From Bacillota bacterium (GTDB lineage: Bacteria; Bacillota_A; Clostridia; Clostridiales; Clostridiaceae), in contig JAKBFR010000039.1 of NCBI GenBank assembly GCA_021837545.1, positions 1 through 19,150 on the forward strand: a stretch of DNA of 19,150 nt, given 5' to 3'. The notes under the pieces were generated by a model. That model was not told the DNA's origin. It worked only from the letters and a program-made list of their open reading frames with translations, and did no database searches. Made by a program: the position numbers and the translations under genes. Positions 7,323 to 17,234 of this stretch are shown one piece after another; positions within the stretch are counted from its first letter, which is position 1, and each line of letters opens with the position of its first letter.

Positions 7323-7323
7323 T

Positions 7324-7863
7324 ATGAAACAAGATGTACAAGAAATATTATTTTCAGAAGAGATTTTAAGTAAAAGAATTAAAGAATTAGCTAGTGAAAT
7401 AAGTACGGATTATAAAGGAAAAGATTTAGTTGTAGTTGGAATATTAAAGGGATCAGTAATATTCGCTGCGGAGTTAATAAAGAACATATCTATTCATTGT
7501 GAAATAGATTTTATGGCGGTATCAAGTTATGGAAGCTCTACAGAGACTTCTGGTGTTGTAAGAATCTTAAAAGATTTAGATAATAATATTGAAGGTAAAG
7601 ATATTTTAGTGGTTGAAGACATTGTTGATACAGGAGTTACCTTAACATATTTACTTAAGTATTTAAAAGCAAGGAAAGCTAATAGCATAGAAATAGTTGC
7701 ACTATTAAATAAACAAGCAAGAAGGACATCTGATTTAGATGTAAAATATATTGGATTTGAAGTTCCTGATGGATTCATAGTTGGATATGGAATAGACTAT
7801 GCTGAAAAATATAGAAATTTACCATTTATAGGAATATTAAAACCCGAAGTATATGAAAAATAG
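7324..7863 (+). CDS. hpt: Hypoxanthine phosphoribosyltransferase
   Basis: The enzyme salvages hypoxanthine (and usually guanine) with PRPP to give IMP or GMP in the cytosol. The 179-residue protein is full length. The PRPP-binding loop is VVEDIVDTG (E98, D99, D102, T103, G104), preceded by the KGS loop and the SSYGSST flexible loop. The C-terminal GFEVPDGFIVGYGIDY block is typical of bacterial Hpt. The ATG at 7324 follows AAGGA (7311-7315) at good spacing and starts one base after the tilS stop. An in-frame TTG at 7300 would overlap tilS and has no better site. In Bacillus the product also works with TilS as an activator of ftsH expression; the shared order here fits but does not prove that. 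Confidence 0.96.
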   Translation: MKQDVQEILFSEEILSKRIKELASEISTDYKGKDLVVVGILKGSVIFAAELIKNISIHCEIDFMAVSSYGSSTETSGVVRILKDLDNNIEGKDILVVEDIVDTGVTLTYLLKYLKARKANSIEIVALLNKQARRTSDLDVKYIGFEVPDGFIVGYGIDYAEKYRNLPFIGILKPEVYEK

Positions 7864-7877
7864 AAATTGCAATTTTA

Positions 7878-7906
7878 TTGTAATAAAAATATTCCTATGG
7901 TAAAAT
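7878..7906 (+). promoter_or_regulatory. Candidate ftsH promoter
   Basis: TTGTAA (7878-7883), a 17-base spacer and TAAAAT (7901-7906) lie in the 73-base hpt-ftsH gap. A TG two bases before the -10 makes it an extended type. ftsH may thus be transcribed both from here and by read-through from tilS-hpt. Confidence 0.5.
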
Positions 7907-7936
7907 TTTAAATATGATGAGAGAGGGGGGCCTTGA

Positions 7937-9745
7937 ATGAAAAAATATTCAAGCGCAGCTGTATGGATTGTATGTTCAGTTATGCTAGTTTTAGCAGCAG
8001 TTACTATGTGGCAAACAGGAAAAGGTTCTAGCGAAATGGCGTATAGTGCATTCGTACAAAAATGGAATGCAAATGAAATAGAAAATGTTGTAATTAAAGA
8101 AGATAGCATGACAATCGAGGGAAAGACCACTGATAATAAAACCTTTATTACTTATGCTCCAGGGGAACTTGTTAGTTCACTGATACAAAATCAACCAAAT
8201 TCAGATGTTAATGTGGTTTTTCAGAAACCATCTAATAATGCAACCTGGATTGCAACATTGCTTCCATTTATATTTATGGCAGTAATTGTTTTTATATTTT
8301 TGTTCATATTTACGCAACAGTCTCAAAGTGGAGGCAGTGGAAGAGGCGTTATGAATTTTGGTAAGAGTAAAGCAAAAATGGTGACACCGGAAAGTCAAAC
8401 TGTTACATTTAATGATATAGCAGGTGCTGATGAAGAAAAGGCAGAGCTTGAAGAAATAGTTGATTTTTTAAAGTTACCAGCAAGATATTTACAAATGGGA
8501 GCAAGAATACCCAAGGGAGTATTATTAGTTGGACCTCCTGGGACTGGAAAAACTTTACTTGCAAAAGCAATAGCAGGAGAAGCTGGAGTTCCATTCTTCA
8601 CTATATCTGGTTCAGACTTTGTTGAAATGTTTGTTGGAGTTGGTGCATCTAGAGTTAGAAGTTTATTTGAAGAAGCTAAAAAAAATTCACCTTGCATAAT
8701 ATTTATAGATGAGATAGATGCTGTCGGAAGACAAAGAGGTGCTGGATTAGGTGGGGGACATGACGAAAGAGAACAAACATTAAATCAACTTCTTGTTGAG
8801 ATGGATGGATTTGGTGTTAATGAAGGTATCGTTATGATAGCGGCTACAAATAGACCTGATATATTAGATCCTGCATTATTAAGGCCAGGAAGATTTGATA
8901 GACAAATAATGGTTGGGGCTCCTGATATAAAAGGTAGAGAAGAAATTCTTAAGGTTCATACAAAAAAGAAACCTCTTAGAGATGATGTGAAATTGGATAT
9001 ACTAGCCAAGAGAACTCCAGGTTTTTCTGGTGCAGATTTAGAAAATTTAACAAATGAGGCTGCATTACTTGCAGTTAGAAGAGATAAGAAACAAATATCA
9101 ATGTCTGAAATGGAAGAGGCAATAACTAAAGTTATTGCAGGGCCAGAAAAAAAGAGTAGGGTAATAACTGAGCATGATAGGAAGCTAACAGCTTACCATG
9201 AAGCGGGTCATGCGGTTGTTATGAGATTACTTCCTAATTGTGATCCAGTTCATGAAATAAGTGTAATTCCAAGAGGAAGAGCTGGAGGGTATACTATGCA
9301 TCTTCCTAAAGAAGATACTTCTTATACATCTAAATCTAAACTAGAAGATGAAATGATTGGACTTTTGGGAGGAAGGGTGGCTGAAAAGCTAATTCTTGGA
9401 GATATAAGCACTGGTGCTAAAAACGATATAGATAGAGCTAGTCATATAGCTAGAAGTATGGTTATGGATTATGGTATGAGTGATGAAATTGGAACTATAT
9501 CTTACAATACTTCAGGCCATGATGAAATTTTCCTTGGAAGAGACTTAGGTAAGGGAAGAGAATTTAGCGAAGAAATTGGTTCTAAAATAGACAAAGAAAT
9601 CAAGAAATTTATAGATGAAGCTTATGATAAGGCGAATAAATTATTAAAAGAAAACGTAAATAAATTACATGCTGTCGCTCAAGCCTTAATCGAAAATGAA
9701 AAGCTTGATGCACAAGAATTTGAAGATATTTTTGTGAATAATTAA
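7937..9745 (+). CDS. ftsH: ATP-dependent zinc metalloprotease FtsH
   Basis: FtsH is a hexameric membrane AAA+ protease that unfolds and degrades membrane and regulatory proteins; in spore formers it also affects entry into sporulation. The 602-residue protein is full length. It has an N-terminal membrane segment (about 7-26), an extracytoplasmic domain, and a second membrane segment (about 107-129). The AAA+ domain has Walker A GPPGTGKT (199-206), Walker B FIDEID (D258/E259) and the arginine-finger region RPGRFDRQ. The peptidase domain has HEAGH (421-425, zinc ligands H421 and H425, catalytic E422) and the third ligand D497 in NDIDRA. The ATG follows a very G-rich binding site (7923-7930). 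A strong terminator follows. Confidence 0.98.
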   Translation: MKKYSSAAVWIVCSVMLVLAAVTMWQTGKGSSEMAYSAFVQKWNANEIENVVIKEDSMTIEGKTTDNKTFITYAPGELVSSLIQNQPNSDVNVVFQKPSNNATWIATLLPFIFMAVIVFIFLFIFTQQSQSGGSGRGVMNFGKSKAKMVTPESQTVTFNDIAGADEEKAELEEIVDFLKLPARYLQMGARIPKGVLLVGPPGTGKTLLAKAIAGEAGVPFFTISGSDFVEMFVGVGASRVRSLFEEAKKNSPCIIFIDEIDAVGRQRGAGLGGGHDEREQTLNQLLVEMDGFGVNEGIVMIAATNRPDILDPALLRPGRFDRQIMVGAPDIKGREEILKVHTKKKPLRDDVKLDILAKRTPGFSGADLENLTNEAALLAVRRDKKQISMSEMEEAITKVIAGPEKKSRVITEHDRKLTAYHEAGHAVVMRLLPNCDPVHEISVIPRGRAGGYTMHLPKEDTSYTSKSKLEDEMIGLLGGRVAEKLILGDISTGAKNDIDRASHIARSMVMDYGMSDEIGTISYNTSGHDEIFLGRDLGKGREFSEEIGSKIDKEIKKFIDEAYDKANKLLKENVNKLHAVAQALIENEKLDAQEFEDIFVNN

Positions 9746-9753
9746 TAATTAAG

Positions 9754-9795
9754 AAGACTATTTCAAAATAATTTTATTTTGGAATAGTCTTTTTT
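9754..9795 (+). terminator. Intrinsic terminator after ftsH
   Basis: An 18-bp stem (9754-9771 with 9774-9791) contains one G-T wobble and has a tight loop, followed by a run of T to 9795. It closes the tilS-hpt-ftsH transcript. Confidence 0.9.
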
Positions 9796-9887
9796 GAATA
9801 TAAATAAAATCTAATGGTAATAATACGAATATTTTGAATGGATTTGCATTAATTATTCGAAAAAAACTTTTATTACATAGGTTGAAA

Positions 9888-9896
9888 TGATATAAT
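9888..9896 (+). promoter_or_regulatory. Extended -10 promoter of fhs
   Basis: TGATATAAT (TG at 9888-9889, TATAAT at 9891-9896) is a full extended -10. The -35 region is only weakly T-rich. The gap from the ftsH terminator to here holds nothing else I recognise. Confidence 0.65.
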
Positions 9897-9942
9897 TAAG
9901 TACAATAAATTGATTTTTGGTTAATCTAGGAGGAATACTTAA

Positions 9943-11613
9943 ATGAAAAGTGATATTCAAATTGCACAAGAAGCAAAAATGGAACCAATAAAAAATGTGG
10001 CTGAAAAATTAGGTCTTTGTGAAGATGATATTGAATACTATGGAAAATATAAATGTAAAATATCTTTAGATGTATATGATAAAGTTAAAGAGAATAAAGA
10101 TGGAAAGTTAGTTTTAGTAACGGCTATAAATCCAACTCCAGCTGGTGAGGGAAAGTCAACAGTTACTGTAGGGCTTGGTCAAGCACTAAATAAACTTGGT
10201 AAAAAAGCTGTAATAGCATTAAGGGAACCATCTCTAGGTCCAGTTTTTGGAATTAAAGGTGGAGCTGCAGGTGGTGGATATGCTCAAGTAGTTCCTATGG
10301 AAGATATTAATCTTCATTTTACTGGTGATATGCATGCTATTACATCTGCTAATAATTTATTATCAGCAGCGATAGATAATCATATACATCAAGGAAATAT
10401 TTTAAAAATTGATTCTAGAAGAATAGTTTTTAAAAGAGTTATGGATATGAATGATAGAGCGCTTCGACATATTGTTGTTGGAATGGGTGGAAAGGTTAAT
10501 GGATTCGTTAGAGAAGATGGATTCAATATAACTGTTGCATCTGAAATAATGGCTATATTATGTTTAGCAAATGATTTAGAAGATTTAAAAGAAAGAATGG
10601 GAAATATTGTAGTTGCTTATAATTTAGATGGAAATCCTGTTTATGCTAAAGAAGTAGAGATACAAGGTGCTATGGCTTTACTAATGAAGGATGCTATTAA
10701 ACCTAATTTAGTTCAAACGTTAGAAAATACTCCAGCACTAATACATGGAGGACCATTTGCTAATATTGCTCATGGATGTAATTCTATAATGGCAACTAAA
10801 CTTGCTTTAAAGCTTGGAGAAGTTGCAATAACTGAAGCAGGATTTGGTGCTGATTTAGGTGCGGAAAAATTCTTTGATATTAAGTGCAGATATGGAAACT
10901 TAAAGCCTGAATGTGTTGTAGTTGTAGCTACAATAAGAGCGTTAAAGCACCATGGTGGAGTGGGTAAAACTGAATTAAATATTCCAAGTGTTGAAGCTTT
11001 AGCAAAGGGAATACCTAATTTAGAAAAGCAAGTTGAAAATATCAAGAAATTTAATGTTACACCTGTTGTTGCTATAAATAAATTTGTTACAGATAGTGAT
11101 GAAGAAGTACAATTCATAAAAGATTTCTGCAACAAGATGGGAGTTAAAGTAGCATTATCAGATGTATGGGCTAAAGGTGGAGAAGGTGGAGTTGAACTTG
11201 GAAATATTGTATTAGATATTTTAGGCAATAACAATTCTGATTTTGCACCAATCTATGATGAAAAAGCTACAATTGAAGAAAAAGTATTGACTATAGCTAA
11301 AGAAATTTATGGGGCAGACAAAGTTAATTATACACCTGCTTCTATAAAACAAATTGTTGAGTTAGAAAAGTTTGGATTAGATAAGTTACCTATATGTATG
11401 GCAAAAACACAATATTCTTTATCAGATAATCCTAGTCTTTTAGCTAGGCCAGAAGGGTTTGGTATTACAGTTAAAGAGGTTAGAGTATCTAATGGTGCAG
11501 GTTTTATAATTGTACAAACAGGAGATGTAATGACTATGCCAGGACTGCCAAAGGTTCCAGCGGCAAACAAGATGGATGTATTAAAGGGTGGAGAAATAAT
11601 AGGATTATTCTAA
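9943..11613 (+). CDS. fhs: Formate-tetrahydrofolate ligase
   Basis: The enzyme joins formate to tetrahydrofolate with ATP, giving 10-formyl-THF for purine synthesis and for formylation of initiator Met-tRNA. In acetogens it is a Wood-Ljungdahl step, but nothing else here points to that pathway. The 556-residue protein is full length and starts directly at the family N-terminus. The ATP-binding loop TPAGEGKST is at residues 65-73. [23 protein letters not shown] and the C-terminal [16 protein letters not shown] block are characteristic. AGGAGGA at 9928-9934 sets the ATG. It is monocistronic, between the ftsH terminator and the coaX promoter, a place where B. subtilis has no fhs. Confidence 0.97.
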   Translation: MKSDIQIAQEAKMEPIKNVAEKLGLCEDDIEYYGKYKCKISLDVYDKVKENKDGKLVLVTAINPTPAGEGKSTVTVGLGQALNKLGKKAVIALREPSLGPVFGIKGGAAGGGYAQVVPMEDINLHFTGDMHAITSANNLLSAAIDNHIHQGNILKIDSRRIVFKRVMDMNDRALRHIVVGMGGKVNGFVREDGFNITVASEIMAILCLANDLEDLKERMGNIVVAYNLDGNPVYAKEVEIQGAMALLMKDAIKPNLVQTLENTPALIHGGPFANIAHGCNSIMATKLALKLGEVAITEAGFGADLGAEKFFDIKCRYGNLKPECVVVVATIRALKHHGGVGKTELNIPSVEALAKGIPNLEKQVENIKKFNVTPVVAINKFVTDSDEEVQFIKDFCNKMGVKVALSDVWAKGGEGGVELGNIVLDILGNNNSDFAPIYDEKATIEEKVLTIAKEIYGADKVNYTPASIKQIVELEKFGLDKLPICMAKTQYSLSDNPSLLARPEGFGITVKEVRVSNGAGFIIVQTGDVMTMPGLPKVPAANKMDVLKGGEIIGLF

Positions 11614-11757
11614 AATCTAATTTAAATTTCAATAATTTATAAAAATTAATAAGGTAAAATGAAAGATATACTATAAAATGTATATAGATAAAATATGATT
11701 ACAGCGGTAGAAATGATAGTTAAATAATAGTATTATTTTAAAATAACATTTTAGCCC

Positions 11758-11785
11758 TTGACAAATCAACCAGAATTGTTAAAAT
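11758..11785 (+). promoter_or_regulatory. Promoter of coaX-dusB
   Basis: TTGACA (11758-11763), a 16-base spacer and TAAAAT (11780-11785), with TG just before the -10. The same arrangement, including GTTAAAATT, is found at the glyS promoter (17154-17181). The start should be near 11792, giving a leader of about 80 bases. Confidence 0.8.
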
Positions 11786-11818
11786 TATATTGTTATTTTT
11801 AAGTAAATTTCTAAATTA

Positions 11819-11841
11819 AGGCAGCTCTTTGGGCTGCTTTT
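11819..11841 (+). terminator. Terminator-like hairpin in the coaX leader
   Basis: AGGCAGC (11819-11825) pairs with GCTGCTT (11833-11839), giving 7 bp with one wobble, and four T follow. It is the only GC-rich hairpin between fhs and coaX. It may end read-through from fhs, or act as an attenuator, since it lies after the coaX promoter. The short U-run makes it weak. Confidence 0.5.
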
Positions 11842-11870
11842 AATTTAACTATATTAAGGTGGTGCTTTCT

Positions 11871-12662
11871 ATGATTTTACTTGTTGATGCAGGTAATACC
11901 AACATTGTTTTGGGAGTACATAATGGAGAACGATATATAGCTAGTTGGCGTATTTCGAGTGATGGGAATAAAACATCAGATGAGTATGGTATACAAGTTA
12001 TGCAATTATTTAACTCAAGTGACATTAATCCTAAGGATATTACTGGAGTTATAGTTTCTTCTGTTGTTCCTAATATAATGCATTCTTTAGAAAATATGTT
12101 AAGGAAATGCTTTTGTCATGAACCTATAATAGTTGGACCAGGAATAAAAACGGGAATAAATATAAAGTATGATAATCCAAGAGAAGTTGGAGCAGACAGA
12201 ATAGTAAATGCCGTTGCGGCATATGAAATCTATAAGAAACCAGTAATAATAATAGATTTTGGTACGGCTACGACTTTCTGTGCAGTAAGAGCAAATGGAG
12301 ATTACCTCGGAGGATGCATATGTCCAGGAATAAGAATTGCAGCAGATGCTTTATTTGAAAGAGCTGCTAAGCTTCCTAGAGTAGAATTAGAAGTACCTAA
12401 AAATATGATTTGCAAAAATACAGTATCGAGCATGCAAGCAGGTATTTTATTTGGGTATATTGGGCAAGTTGAATATATAGTTAAAAAGATGAAGCAAGAA
12501 ATGAAAGAATCTAAGTATAAGGAAGAACCACTTGTACTAGCAACAGGAGGATTAGCTAATTTAATAGCTAAAGAAACTGATGCTATAGATAAGGTAGATT
12601 CGGATTTAACATTAGAAGGACTAAATATATTATATAAAAAGAATAAGGAAATGGAAAATTAA
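11871..12662 (+). CDS. coaX: Type III pantothenate kinase
   Basis: CoaX phosphorylates pantothenate, the first committed step to coenzyme A. The type III enzyme belongs to the acetate/sugar kinase (ASKHA) superfamily and typically needs a monovalent cation and resists CoA feedback. The 263-residue protein is full length. It begins with the phosphate loop DAGNTN (D6-N11), has the GADR block (107-110), DFGTATTF (129-136) with the catalytic-type aspartate, and ATGG near the C-terminus. I chose the ATG at 11871 because AAGGTGG (11856-11862) precedes it by 8 bases; a GTG at 11859 lies inside that site. dusB starts 49 bases downstream with no terminator between, so the two form an operon. Confidence 0.96.
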   Translation: MILLVDAGNTNIVLGVHNGERYIASWRISSDGNKTSDEYGIQVMQLFNSSDINPKDITGVIVSSVVPNIMHSLENMLRKCFCHEPIIVGPGIKTGINIKYDNPREVGADRIVNAVAAYEIYKKPVIIIDFGTATTFCAVRANGDYLGGCICPGIRIAADALFERAAKLPRVELEVPKNMICKNTVSSMQAGILFGYIGQVEYIVKKMKQEMKESKYKEEPLVLATGGLANLIAKETDAIDKVDSDLTLEGLNILYKKNKEMEN

Positions 12663-12711
12663 AAATGAAAAAGTTTATGGATAGTATTGAAAAGTAAGGA
12701 GTACATTCTAG

Positions 12712-13689
12712 ATGAAAATAGGAGATTTAACTTTTGACAATAATATATTTTTAGCCCCTATGGCAGGTGTGACAGATATATCATTTAGAGGATTATGCAA
12801 AGAAATGGGATGCGGATTAGTTTATACCGAAATGGTTAGCGCTAAAGCTTTATATTATGGAAGTGAAAATACACAAGCCTTACTTAGAATAGCAGATGAA
12901 GAAAGACCAGTGGCGGTTCAAATTTTTGGCAGGGAACCAGATATAATGGCAAATATCTGTGAAGAACACTTAAATGATAGAAGTGATATTTGCATTGTTG
13001 ATATAAATATGGGCTGCCCAGCTCCTAAGATAGTTAAAAACGGAGAGGGATCTGCTTTGATGAATGAGCCAGAACTTGCATATGAAATTGTAAAGGCTAT
13101 AAAAAAGGTTTCTAAAAAGCCTGTTACTGTTAAATTCAGAAAGGGATTTGATGAAGATAATATTAATGCAGTAGAATTCGCAAAGGGAATGGAACAAGCA
13201 GGAGTTGATGCAATTACTATCCATGGACGAACAAGAAAACAGATGTATCAAGGTGTTGCAGACTGGGAGATAATAAAAAAAATTAAAGAAAGTGTTTCTG
13301 TTCCTGTAATAGGTAATGGAGATGTATTTTCACCAGAAGATGCTCTTAAAATGAAAAACATTACTAATTGTGATGGCATAATGATTGCTAGAGGAAGTCA
13401 AGGAAATCCATGGATATTTAGGCAAGTCAGCAGTGCATTAAAAGGGGAAACTATTAATGAAATATCAAATAGAGAAAAAATTGAAATGTGCCTTAGACAT
13501 TATGAATTAGCAATTAAATATGATGGGGAATTCAAAGCTATTAGAGAAATGAGAAAACATGCATCGTGGTACATTAAGGGTCTTCCGAGATGCACAGATA
13601 TTAGAAATCAAATTAATATCTTAGATAATAGTAAAAAAGTAATTGAAATTTTAATAAAATATAAAGAAGAATTAAAAAGTAACTTTTAG
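12712..13689 (+). CDS. dusB: tRNA-dihydrouridine synthase, DusB family
   Basis: This FMN enzyme reduces uridines in the D-loop of tRNA with NADPH. The 325-residue protein is full length. The TIM-barrel start LAPMAGVTD (14-22) binds FMN. The catalytic cysteine is C102 in NMGCPAPK. HGRTRKQMY and GNGD further on are FMN and phosphate contacts. The C-terminal third is the helical tRNA-binding domain. AAGGAG at 12696-12701 sets the ATG. The gene lies 49 bases after coaX and corresponds in position to yacF of B. subtilis, a dusB-type gene upstream of lysS. Confidence 0.95.
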   Translation: MKIGDLTFDNNIFLAPMAGVTDISFRGLCKEMGCGLVYTEMVSAKALYYGSENTQALLRIADEERPVAVQIFGREPDIMANICEEHLNDRSDICIVDINMGCPAPKIVKNGEGSALMNEPELAYEIVKAIKKVSKKPVTVKFRKGFDEDNINAVEFAKGMEQAGVDAITIHGRTRKQMYQGVADWEIIKKIKESVSVPVIGNGDVFSPEDALKMKNITNCDGIMIARGSQGNPWIFRQVSSALKGETINEISNREKIEMCLRHYELAIKYDGEFKAIREMRKHASWYIKGLPRCTDIRNQINILDNSKKVIEILIKYKEELKSNF

Positions 13690-13789
13690 CTAAATAAATA
13701 ATAATTAGAATAATTTAATGATTTGGGGCATATTATTAATATTTAGAAAATCGAAGATAAGAGCATAAATTGCTTTAAGGCACGATTTG

Positions 13790-13818
13790 TTGACATATCA
13801 AATATGCTGATTTATAAT
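13790..13818 (+). promoter_or_regulatory. Promoter of greA-lysS
   Basis: TTGACA (13790-13795), a 17-base spacer and TATAAT (13813-13818) form a perfect sigma-A consensus. The start near 13825 gives an unusually long leader of about 185 bases. The dusB end to the promoter (13690-13789) shows no clear terminator. Confidence 0.88.
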
Positions 13819-13880
13819 TAGTTAAATGTTTTAAGGTTAAAAGCGTATTTTAGGCTATTTAAAAGAAATAATTAAATTTA

Positions 13881-13958
13881 CTCTGTTTAAAAGATATAGT
13901 AATAACAGGGTTTATCTAAGTTGATTGTGCAATGCTCAATTTAAAAAAATCAATGAGC
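13881..13958 (+). other. Two hairpins in the greA leader
   Basis: CTCTGTT (13881-13887) pairs with AACAGGG (13904-13910), and GCTCA (13934-13938) with TGAGC (13954-13958). Neither is followed by a T-run. No T-box motif or known riboswitch core is visible, although lysS genes often have such control. Confidence 0.35.
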
Positions 13959-14008
13959 GTAATTATTAATTTAATAAATATAGAAGGTTTTAAAGGGGAG
14001 TAAAATAT

Positions 14009-14491
14009 ATGAGCCAAGCAAAACAATACTTAATGACTTATGAAGGTGTTAAAAAATTAGAAGGTGAACTTGAACATTTAAAGACAGTAAAAAGGAAAGA
14101 AATAACTGAAAAGATAAAAGTTGCATTAGGATATGGAGATTTAAGTGAAAACTCTGAATATGATGAAGCTAAGAATGACCAAGCATTTACAGAAGGAAGA
14201 ATACTTCAATTAGAAAATATGTTAAAGAATGCAGTTGTTGTTGATGAATCAGAAATTCCAAGTGACATTGTTTCAGTTGGGTCAAAGGTTAAAGTTAAAG
14301 ATTATGAATTTGATGAAGAAGTAGAATATTCAATAGTAGGTTCAGCGGAAGCAGATCCTATGAATTTTAAGATATCAAATGAATCACCGGTTGGAAGTGC
14401 TTTAATGGGTAAAAAAGTGGGCGCTATATTAGAAGTGATAATTCCAGATGGAGTAAATAAATTTGAAATACTAGGAATAAGTAGAAGTTAA
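14009..14491 (+). CDS. greA: Transcription elongation factor GreA
   Basis: GreA inserts its coiled coil into the secondary channel of RNA polymerase and stimulates cleavage of backtracked RNA, restarting stalled complexes. The 160-residue protein is full length. An N-terminal coiled coil (about 10-75) carries the tip loop GDLSENSEY, with the acidic pair D44 and E47 that helps hold the catalytic magnesium. The C-terminal FKBP-like domain ends with [19 protein letters not shown] at 13995-14000 sets the ATG. The lysS start follows 13 bases after the stop, so the pair is an operon, an order common in Clostridium. Confidence 0.97.
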   Translation: MSQAKQYLMTYEGVKKLEGELEHLKTVKRKEITEKIKVALGYGDLSENSEYDEAKNDQAFTEGRILQLENMLKNAVVVDESEIPSDIVSVGSKVKVKDYEFDEEVEYSIVGSAEADPMNFKISNESPVGSALMGKKVGAILEVIIPDGVNKFEILGISRS

Positions 14492-14504
14492 TTGGAGGTA
14501 CAAT

Positions 14505-16010
14505 ATGTCAACTGAAGAAATTAGTATACAGGAATTAGAATCTCAATATAATGAACAAGAAGGTTTAAGAAGAGATAAACTAACAGAGTTACAAAATGCC
14601 GGAAAAGATCCATTTGATGTTTATAAAGTAAATAGAACTCATACATCAGAAGAGGTTAAGGCAAATTATGATACAGTAGAAGGTAAAGAAGTGACCGTTG
14701 CAGGAAGACTTATGTCTAAAAGAGGTCAAGGTAAGGTTGTATTCTCAGATATACATGATAAAGATGGGAAAATACAATTATTCTTAAAGATTGATAAAGT
14801 AGGCGAGGAAAATCTGAAACAATACAAAACATTTGATATAGGTGATTGGGTTGCAGCAACAGGTGAAGTATTTACAACAAAAACAGGTGAAGTATCAGTA
14901 AATGTAAATACTTTTGAATTAACTTGTAAATCTTTAAAGCCGCTTCCGGAAAAATGGCATGGATTAAAGGATCCTGATTTAAGATATAGACAAAGAGAAG
15001 TTGATATAATTACAAATGCAGAAGTAAAAGATACTTTTATTAAGAGAAGTAAAATTATTTCAGCAATGAGAGAATTCTTAGATACTAAGGGTTTTCTAGA
15101 GGTAGAAACTCCAATACTTGGAGCAATAGCGGGTGGTGCAGCAGCAAAACCATTTACTACTCATCATAATACTTTAGATATGGATATGTATTTAAGAATT
15201 GCACCAGAGTTATATCTTAAGAGATTAATAGTTGCTGGACTTGAAAAAGTATATGAAATAGGAAGAAACTTCAGAAATGAAGGAATGTCAGTTAGACATA
15301 ATCCGGAATTTACTACTATTGAATTATATGAAGCATATTCTGACTATAACGATATGATGGAAATCACAGAAAATATGGTTGCCTATGCTTGTGAAAAGAT
15401 AAATGGAACTACTAAGGTTAATTACCAAGGTACTGAAATAGATTTTATGCCACCGTGGAGAAGAATTACTATGGTTGATGCTGTGAAAGAATATTCAGGC
15501 GTAGATTTTAATGAAATTAAATCTGCTGAGGAAGCTCAAGCTATAGCTAAAGAAAAGCATTTAGAATTTGCAAAACCTTTAGATAAAGTAACAAAGGGCG
15601 AGGTATTAAATGCTTTATATGAAGAATTTGGTGAAGCAAATATGATTCAACCTACGTTTGTAATGGATTATCCAGTTGAGATTTCACCTCTTACAAAGAA
15701 GAAGAGAGGGAATCCAGAATTTACTGAAAGATTTGAAGGATTTGTATTTGGTAGAGAACTTTGTAATGCATACTCAGAATTAAATGATCCAATAGTTCAA
15801 AGACAAAGATTTGAACAACAAGCTAATGAAAGAGAACTTGGTGATGATGAAGCATATATGCTAGATGAACAATTTATGAGTGCTCTTGAGACTGGTATGC
15901 CACCAACAGGTGGGATGGGAATGGGTATAGATAGACTTACAATGTTTTTAACTGATTCAGCATCAATTAGAGATGTTCTATTATTCCCAACGATGAGACC
16001 ACAAAAGTAA
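14505..16010 (+). CDS. lysS: Lysyl-tRNA synthetase, class II
   Basis: The enzyme charges tRNA-Lys with lysine in the cytosol as a homodimer. The 501-residue protein is full length. It has a helical N-terminal segment, the OB-fold anticodon-binding domain (about 65-150, with [18 protein letters not shown]), and the class II catalytic core. Motif 2 is GRNFRNEG (253-260) followed by RHNPEFT, and motif 3 contains GMGMGIDRL with R477. GGAGG at 14494-14498 sets the ATG. It is the last gene of the greA-lysS operon and is followed by a strong terminator. Three tRNA-Asn genes come next; LysRS and AsnRS are related class IIb enzymes, but I see no functional link. Confidence 0.98.
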   Translation: MSTEEISIQELESQYNEQEGLRRDKLTELQNAGKDPFDVYKVNRTHTSEEVKANYDTVEGKEVTVAGRLMSKRGQGKVVFSDIHDKDGKIQLFLKIDKVGEENLKQYKTFDIGDWVAATGEVFTTKTGEVSVNVNTFELTCKSLKPLPEKWHGLKDPDLRYRQREVDIITNAEVKDTFIKRSKIISAMREFLDTKGFLEVETPILGAIAGGAAAKPFTTHHNTLDMDMYLRIAPELYLKRLIVAGLEKVYEIGRNFRNEGMSVRHNPEFTTIELYEAYSDYNDMMEITENMVAYACEKINGTTKVNYQGTEIDFMPPWRRITMVDAVKEYSGVDFNEIKSAEEAQAIAKEKHLEFAKPLDKVTKGEVLNALYEEFGEANMIQPTFVMDYPVEISPLTKKKRGNPEFTERFEGFVFGRELCNAYSELNDPIVQRQRFEQQANERELGDDEAYMLDEQFMSALETGMPPTGGMGMGIDRLTMFLTDSASIRDVLLFPTMRPQK

Positions 16011-16072
16011 TATAAGCTTCTATGAGTATATAATACTTTTAAAACTGAATATTTCTAATAGGATATAATGAG

Positions 16073-16115
16073 GATTCATATATATATTAAACAATATATA
16101 TATGAATCTTTTTTT
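16073..16115 (+). terminator. Intrinsic terminator after lysS
   Basis: A 16-bp perfect stem (16073-16088 with 16093-16108) has the 4-base loop AAAC and is followed by seven T. It ends the greA-lysS transcript. Confidence 0.93.
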
Positions 16116-16217
16116 AGTTATACTATGTTGTGCGAAATAAGTTAAATGAAAAATAGTACTTTTTAGTATGGTTTTTCAGTTGTACAATAAGAAAATAAAT
16201 TCGAATAATTAAAAAGC

Positions 16218-16245
16218 TTGAATTATTTAAAAAAGCTGATATAAT
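16218..16245 (+). promoter_or_regulatory. Promoter of tRNA-Asn copy 1
   Basis: TTGAAT (16218-16223), 16 bases, then TATAAT (16240-16245) with the extended TGA before it. The tRNA begins 18 bases after the -10. The -10 block and the following ATTAAGTAATGACG are the same in all three copies. Confidence 0.85.
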
Positions 16246-16262
16246 AGATTAAGTAATGACGT

Positions 16263-16337
<75 letters not shown>

Positions 16338-16480
16338 TTTTTTTTATACTTTTTTAATGTAAGTAGAGAAAACGAATGTATGATTTGATGTGAATTACTT
16401 ACTTGGTGAGTGAATACGAGTCAGGTTTCCTTAATTATAGGTTGTAGCATATAAAATTAAATATCTGCTATAGCTTTTTT
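16338..16480 (+). ncRNA. Conserved tail of tRNA-Asn transcript 1, with terminator
   Basis: This region is closely repeated at 16734-16877. GTAAGTA (16359-16365) can pair with TACTTAC (16396-16402), and the same TTACTTAC (16395-16402) can instead pair with GTGAGTGA (16406-16413); the two are exclusive. It ends in GTTGTAGCA (16441-16449) with TGCTATAGC (16466-16474) and six T. It is either a 3' trailer removed from the tRNA or a small RNA of its own. Confidence 0.55.
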
Positions 16481-16613
16481 ATTTTCAGGAAATTAGAAGG
16501 CCTAAAACATTAGAATAGATTAAGAAAATCGATAAGTTTGTTAAATGCGTATAATTAATTAAAAGAAAGTTGACCGGAAAAATATAAATTTTATATTTTC
16601 TGTAAAAATGGGG

Positions 16614-16641
16614 TTGCATAATTTAAAAAAGCTGATATAAT
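16614..16641 (+). promoter_or_regulatory. Promoter of tRNA-Asn copy 2
   Basis: TTGCAT (16614-16619), 16 bases, then TATAAT (16636-16641) with extended TGA. The spacer upstream (16481-16580) is unlike its counterpart after copy 2 and holds nothing I recognise. Confidence 0.85.
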
Positions 16642-16658
16642 AGATTAAGTAATGACGT

Positions 16659-16733
<75 letters not shown>

Positions 16734-16877
16734 TTTTTTTATAGTTTTTTAATGTGAGTAGAGAATCCGAATATATGATTTAATGTGAATTACTTACTTG
16801 GTGAGTGAATACGAGTCAAGTTTCCTCGAATATAGGTTGTAGCATATGAAGTTGAGTTTTTGCTACAACTTTTTTTA
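16734..16877 (+). ncRNA. Conserved tail of tRNA-Asn transcript 2, with terminator
   Basis: Nearly the same as the tail of copy 1. The first stem strand reads GTGAGTA here, which still pairs with TACTTAC through a wobble. The end hairpin is a perfect 9-bp GTTGTAGCA (16836-16844) with TGCTACAAC (16861-16869) and eight T. Changes in the stem relative to copy 1 keep it paired. Confidence 0.55.
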
Positions 16878-16999
16878 TTAAGTTTATTATTTAATATCTA
16901 TGATATGCTAGAAATAGGTATATTTCAAAGCAATTTTTTGAAAGAAAAACTAATTTAATTGATAGTTGATATTATTTTATATTTTATATAAAAATGGGG

Positions 17000-17027
17000 T
17001 TGCATAATTTAAAAAAACTGATATAAT
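17000..17027 (+). promoter_or_regulatory. Promoter of tRNA-Asn copy 3
   Basis: TTGCAT (17000-17005), 16 bases, then TATAAT (17022-17027) with extended TGA, as in copy 2. Confidence 0.85.
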
Positions 17028-17044
17028 AGATTAAGTAATGACGT

Positions 17045-17119
<75 letters not shown>

Positions 17120-17153
17120 TTTTTTTTATACTTTTTTAGAAAAAAATTTAACC

Positions 17154-17181
17154 TTGACATATAAAGGGATTTTGTTAAAAT
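17154..17181 (+). promoter_or_regulatory. Promoter of glyS
   Basis: TTGACA (17154-17159), 16 bases, then TAAAAT (17176-17181), with TG before the -10. It lies 35 bases after tRNA-Asn copy 3. The start near 17188 precedes the whole T-box leader. Confidence 0.85.
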
Positions 17182-17234
17182 TAATTAATGAATTGAATAT
17201 ACATGTTGAAAAAGAATAGTAATTTACAAATCAA

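Noticed and set aside
10770..11234. Minus-strand open frame of 154 residues inside fhs
   Set aside because: It lies wholly within a strongly recognised gene, has no binding site or known domain, and is a shadow of fhs codon use. The other antisense frames within spoIIE, tilS, hpt, ftsH, fhs and dusB were rejected for the same reason.
12665..12697. 10-codon frame between coaX and dusB
   Set aside because: Too short, no binding site of its own, and it ends inside the dusB site region. It is probably chance.
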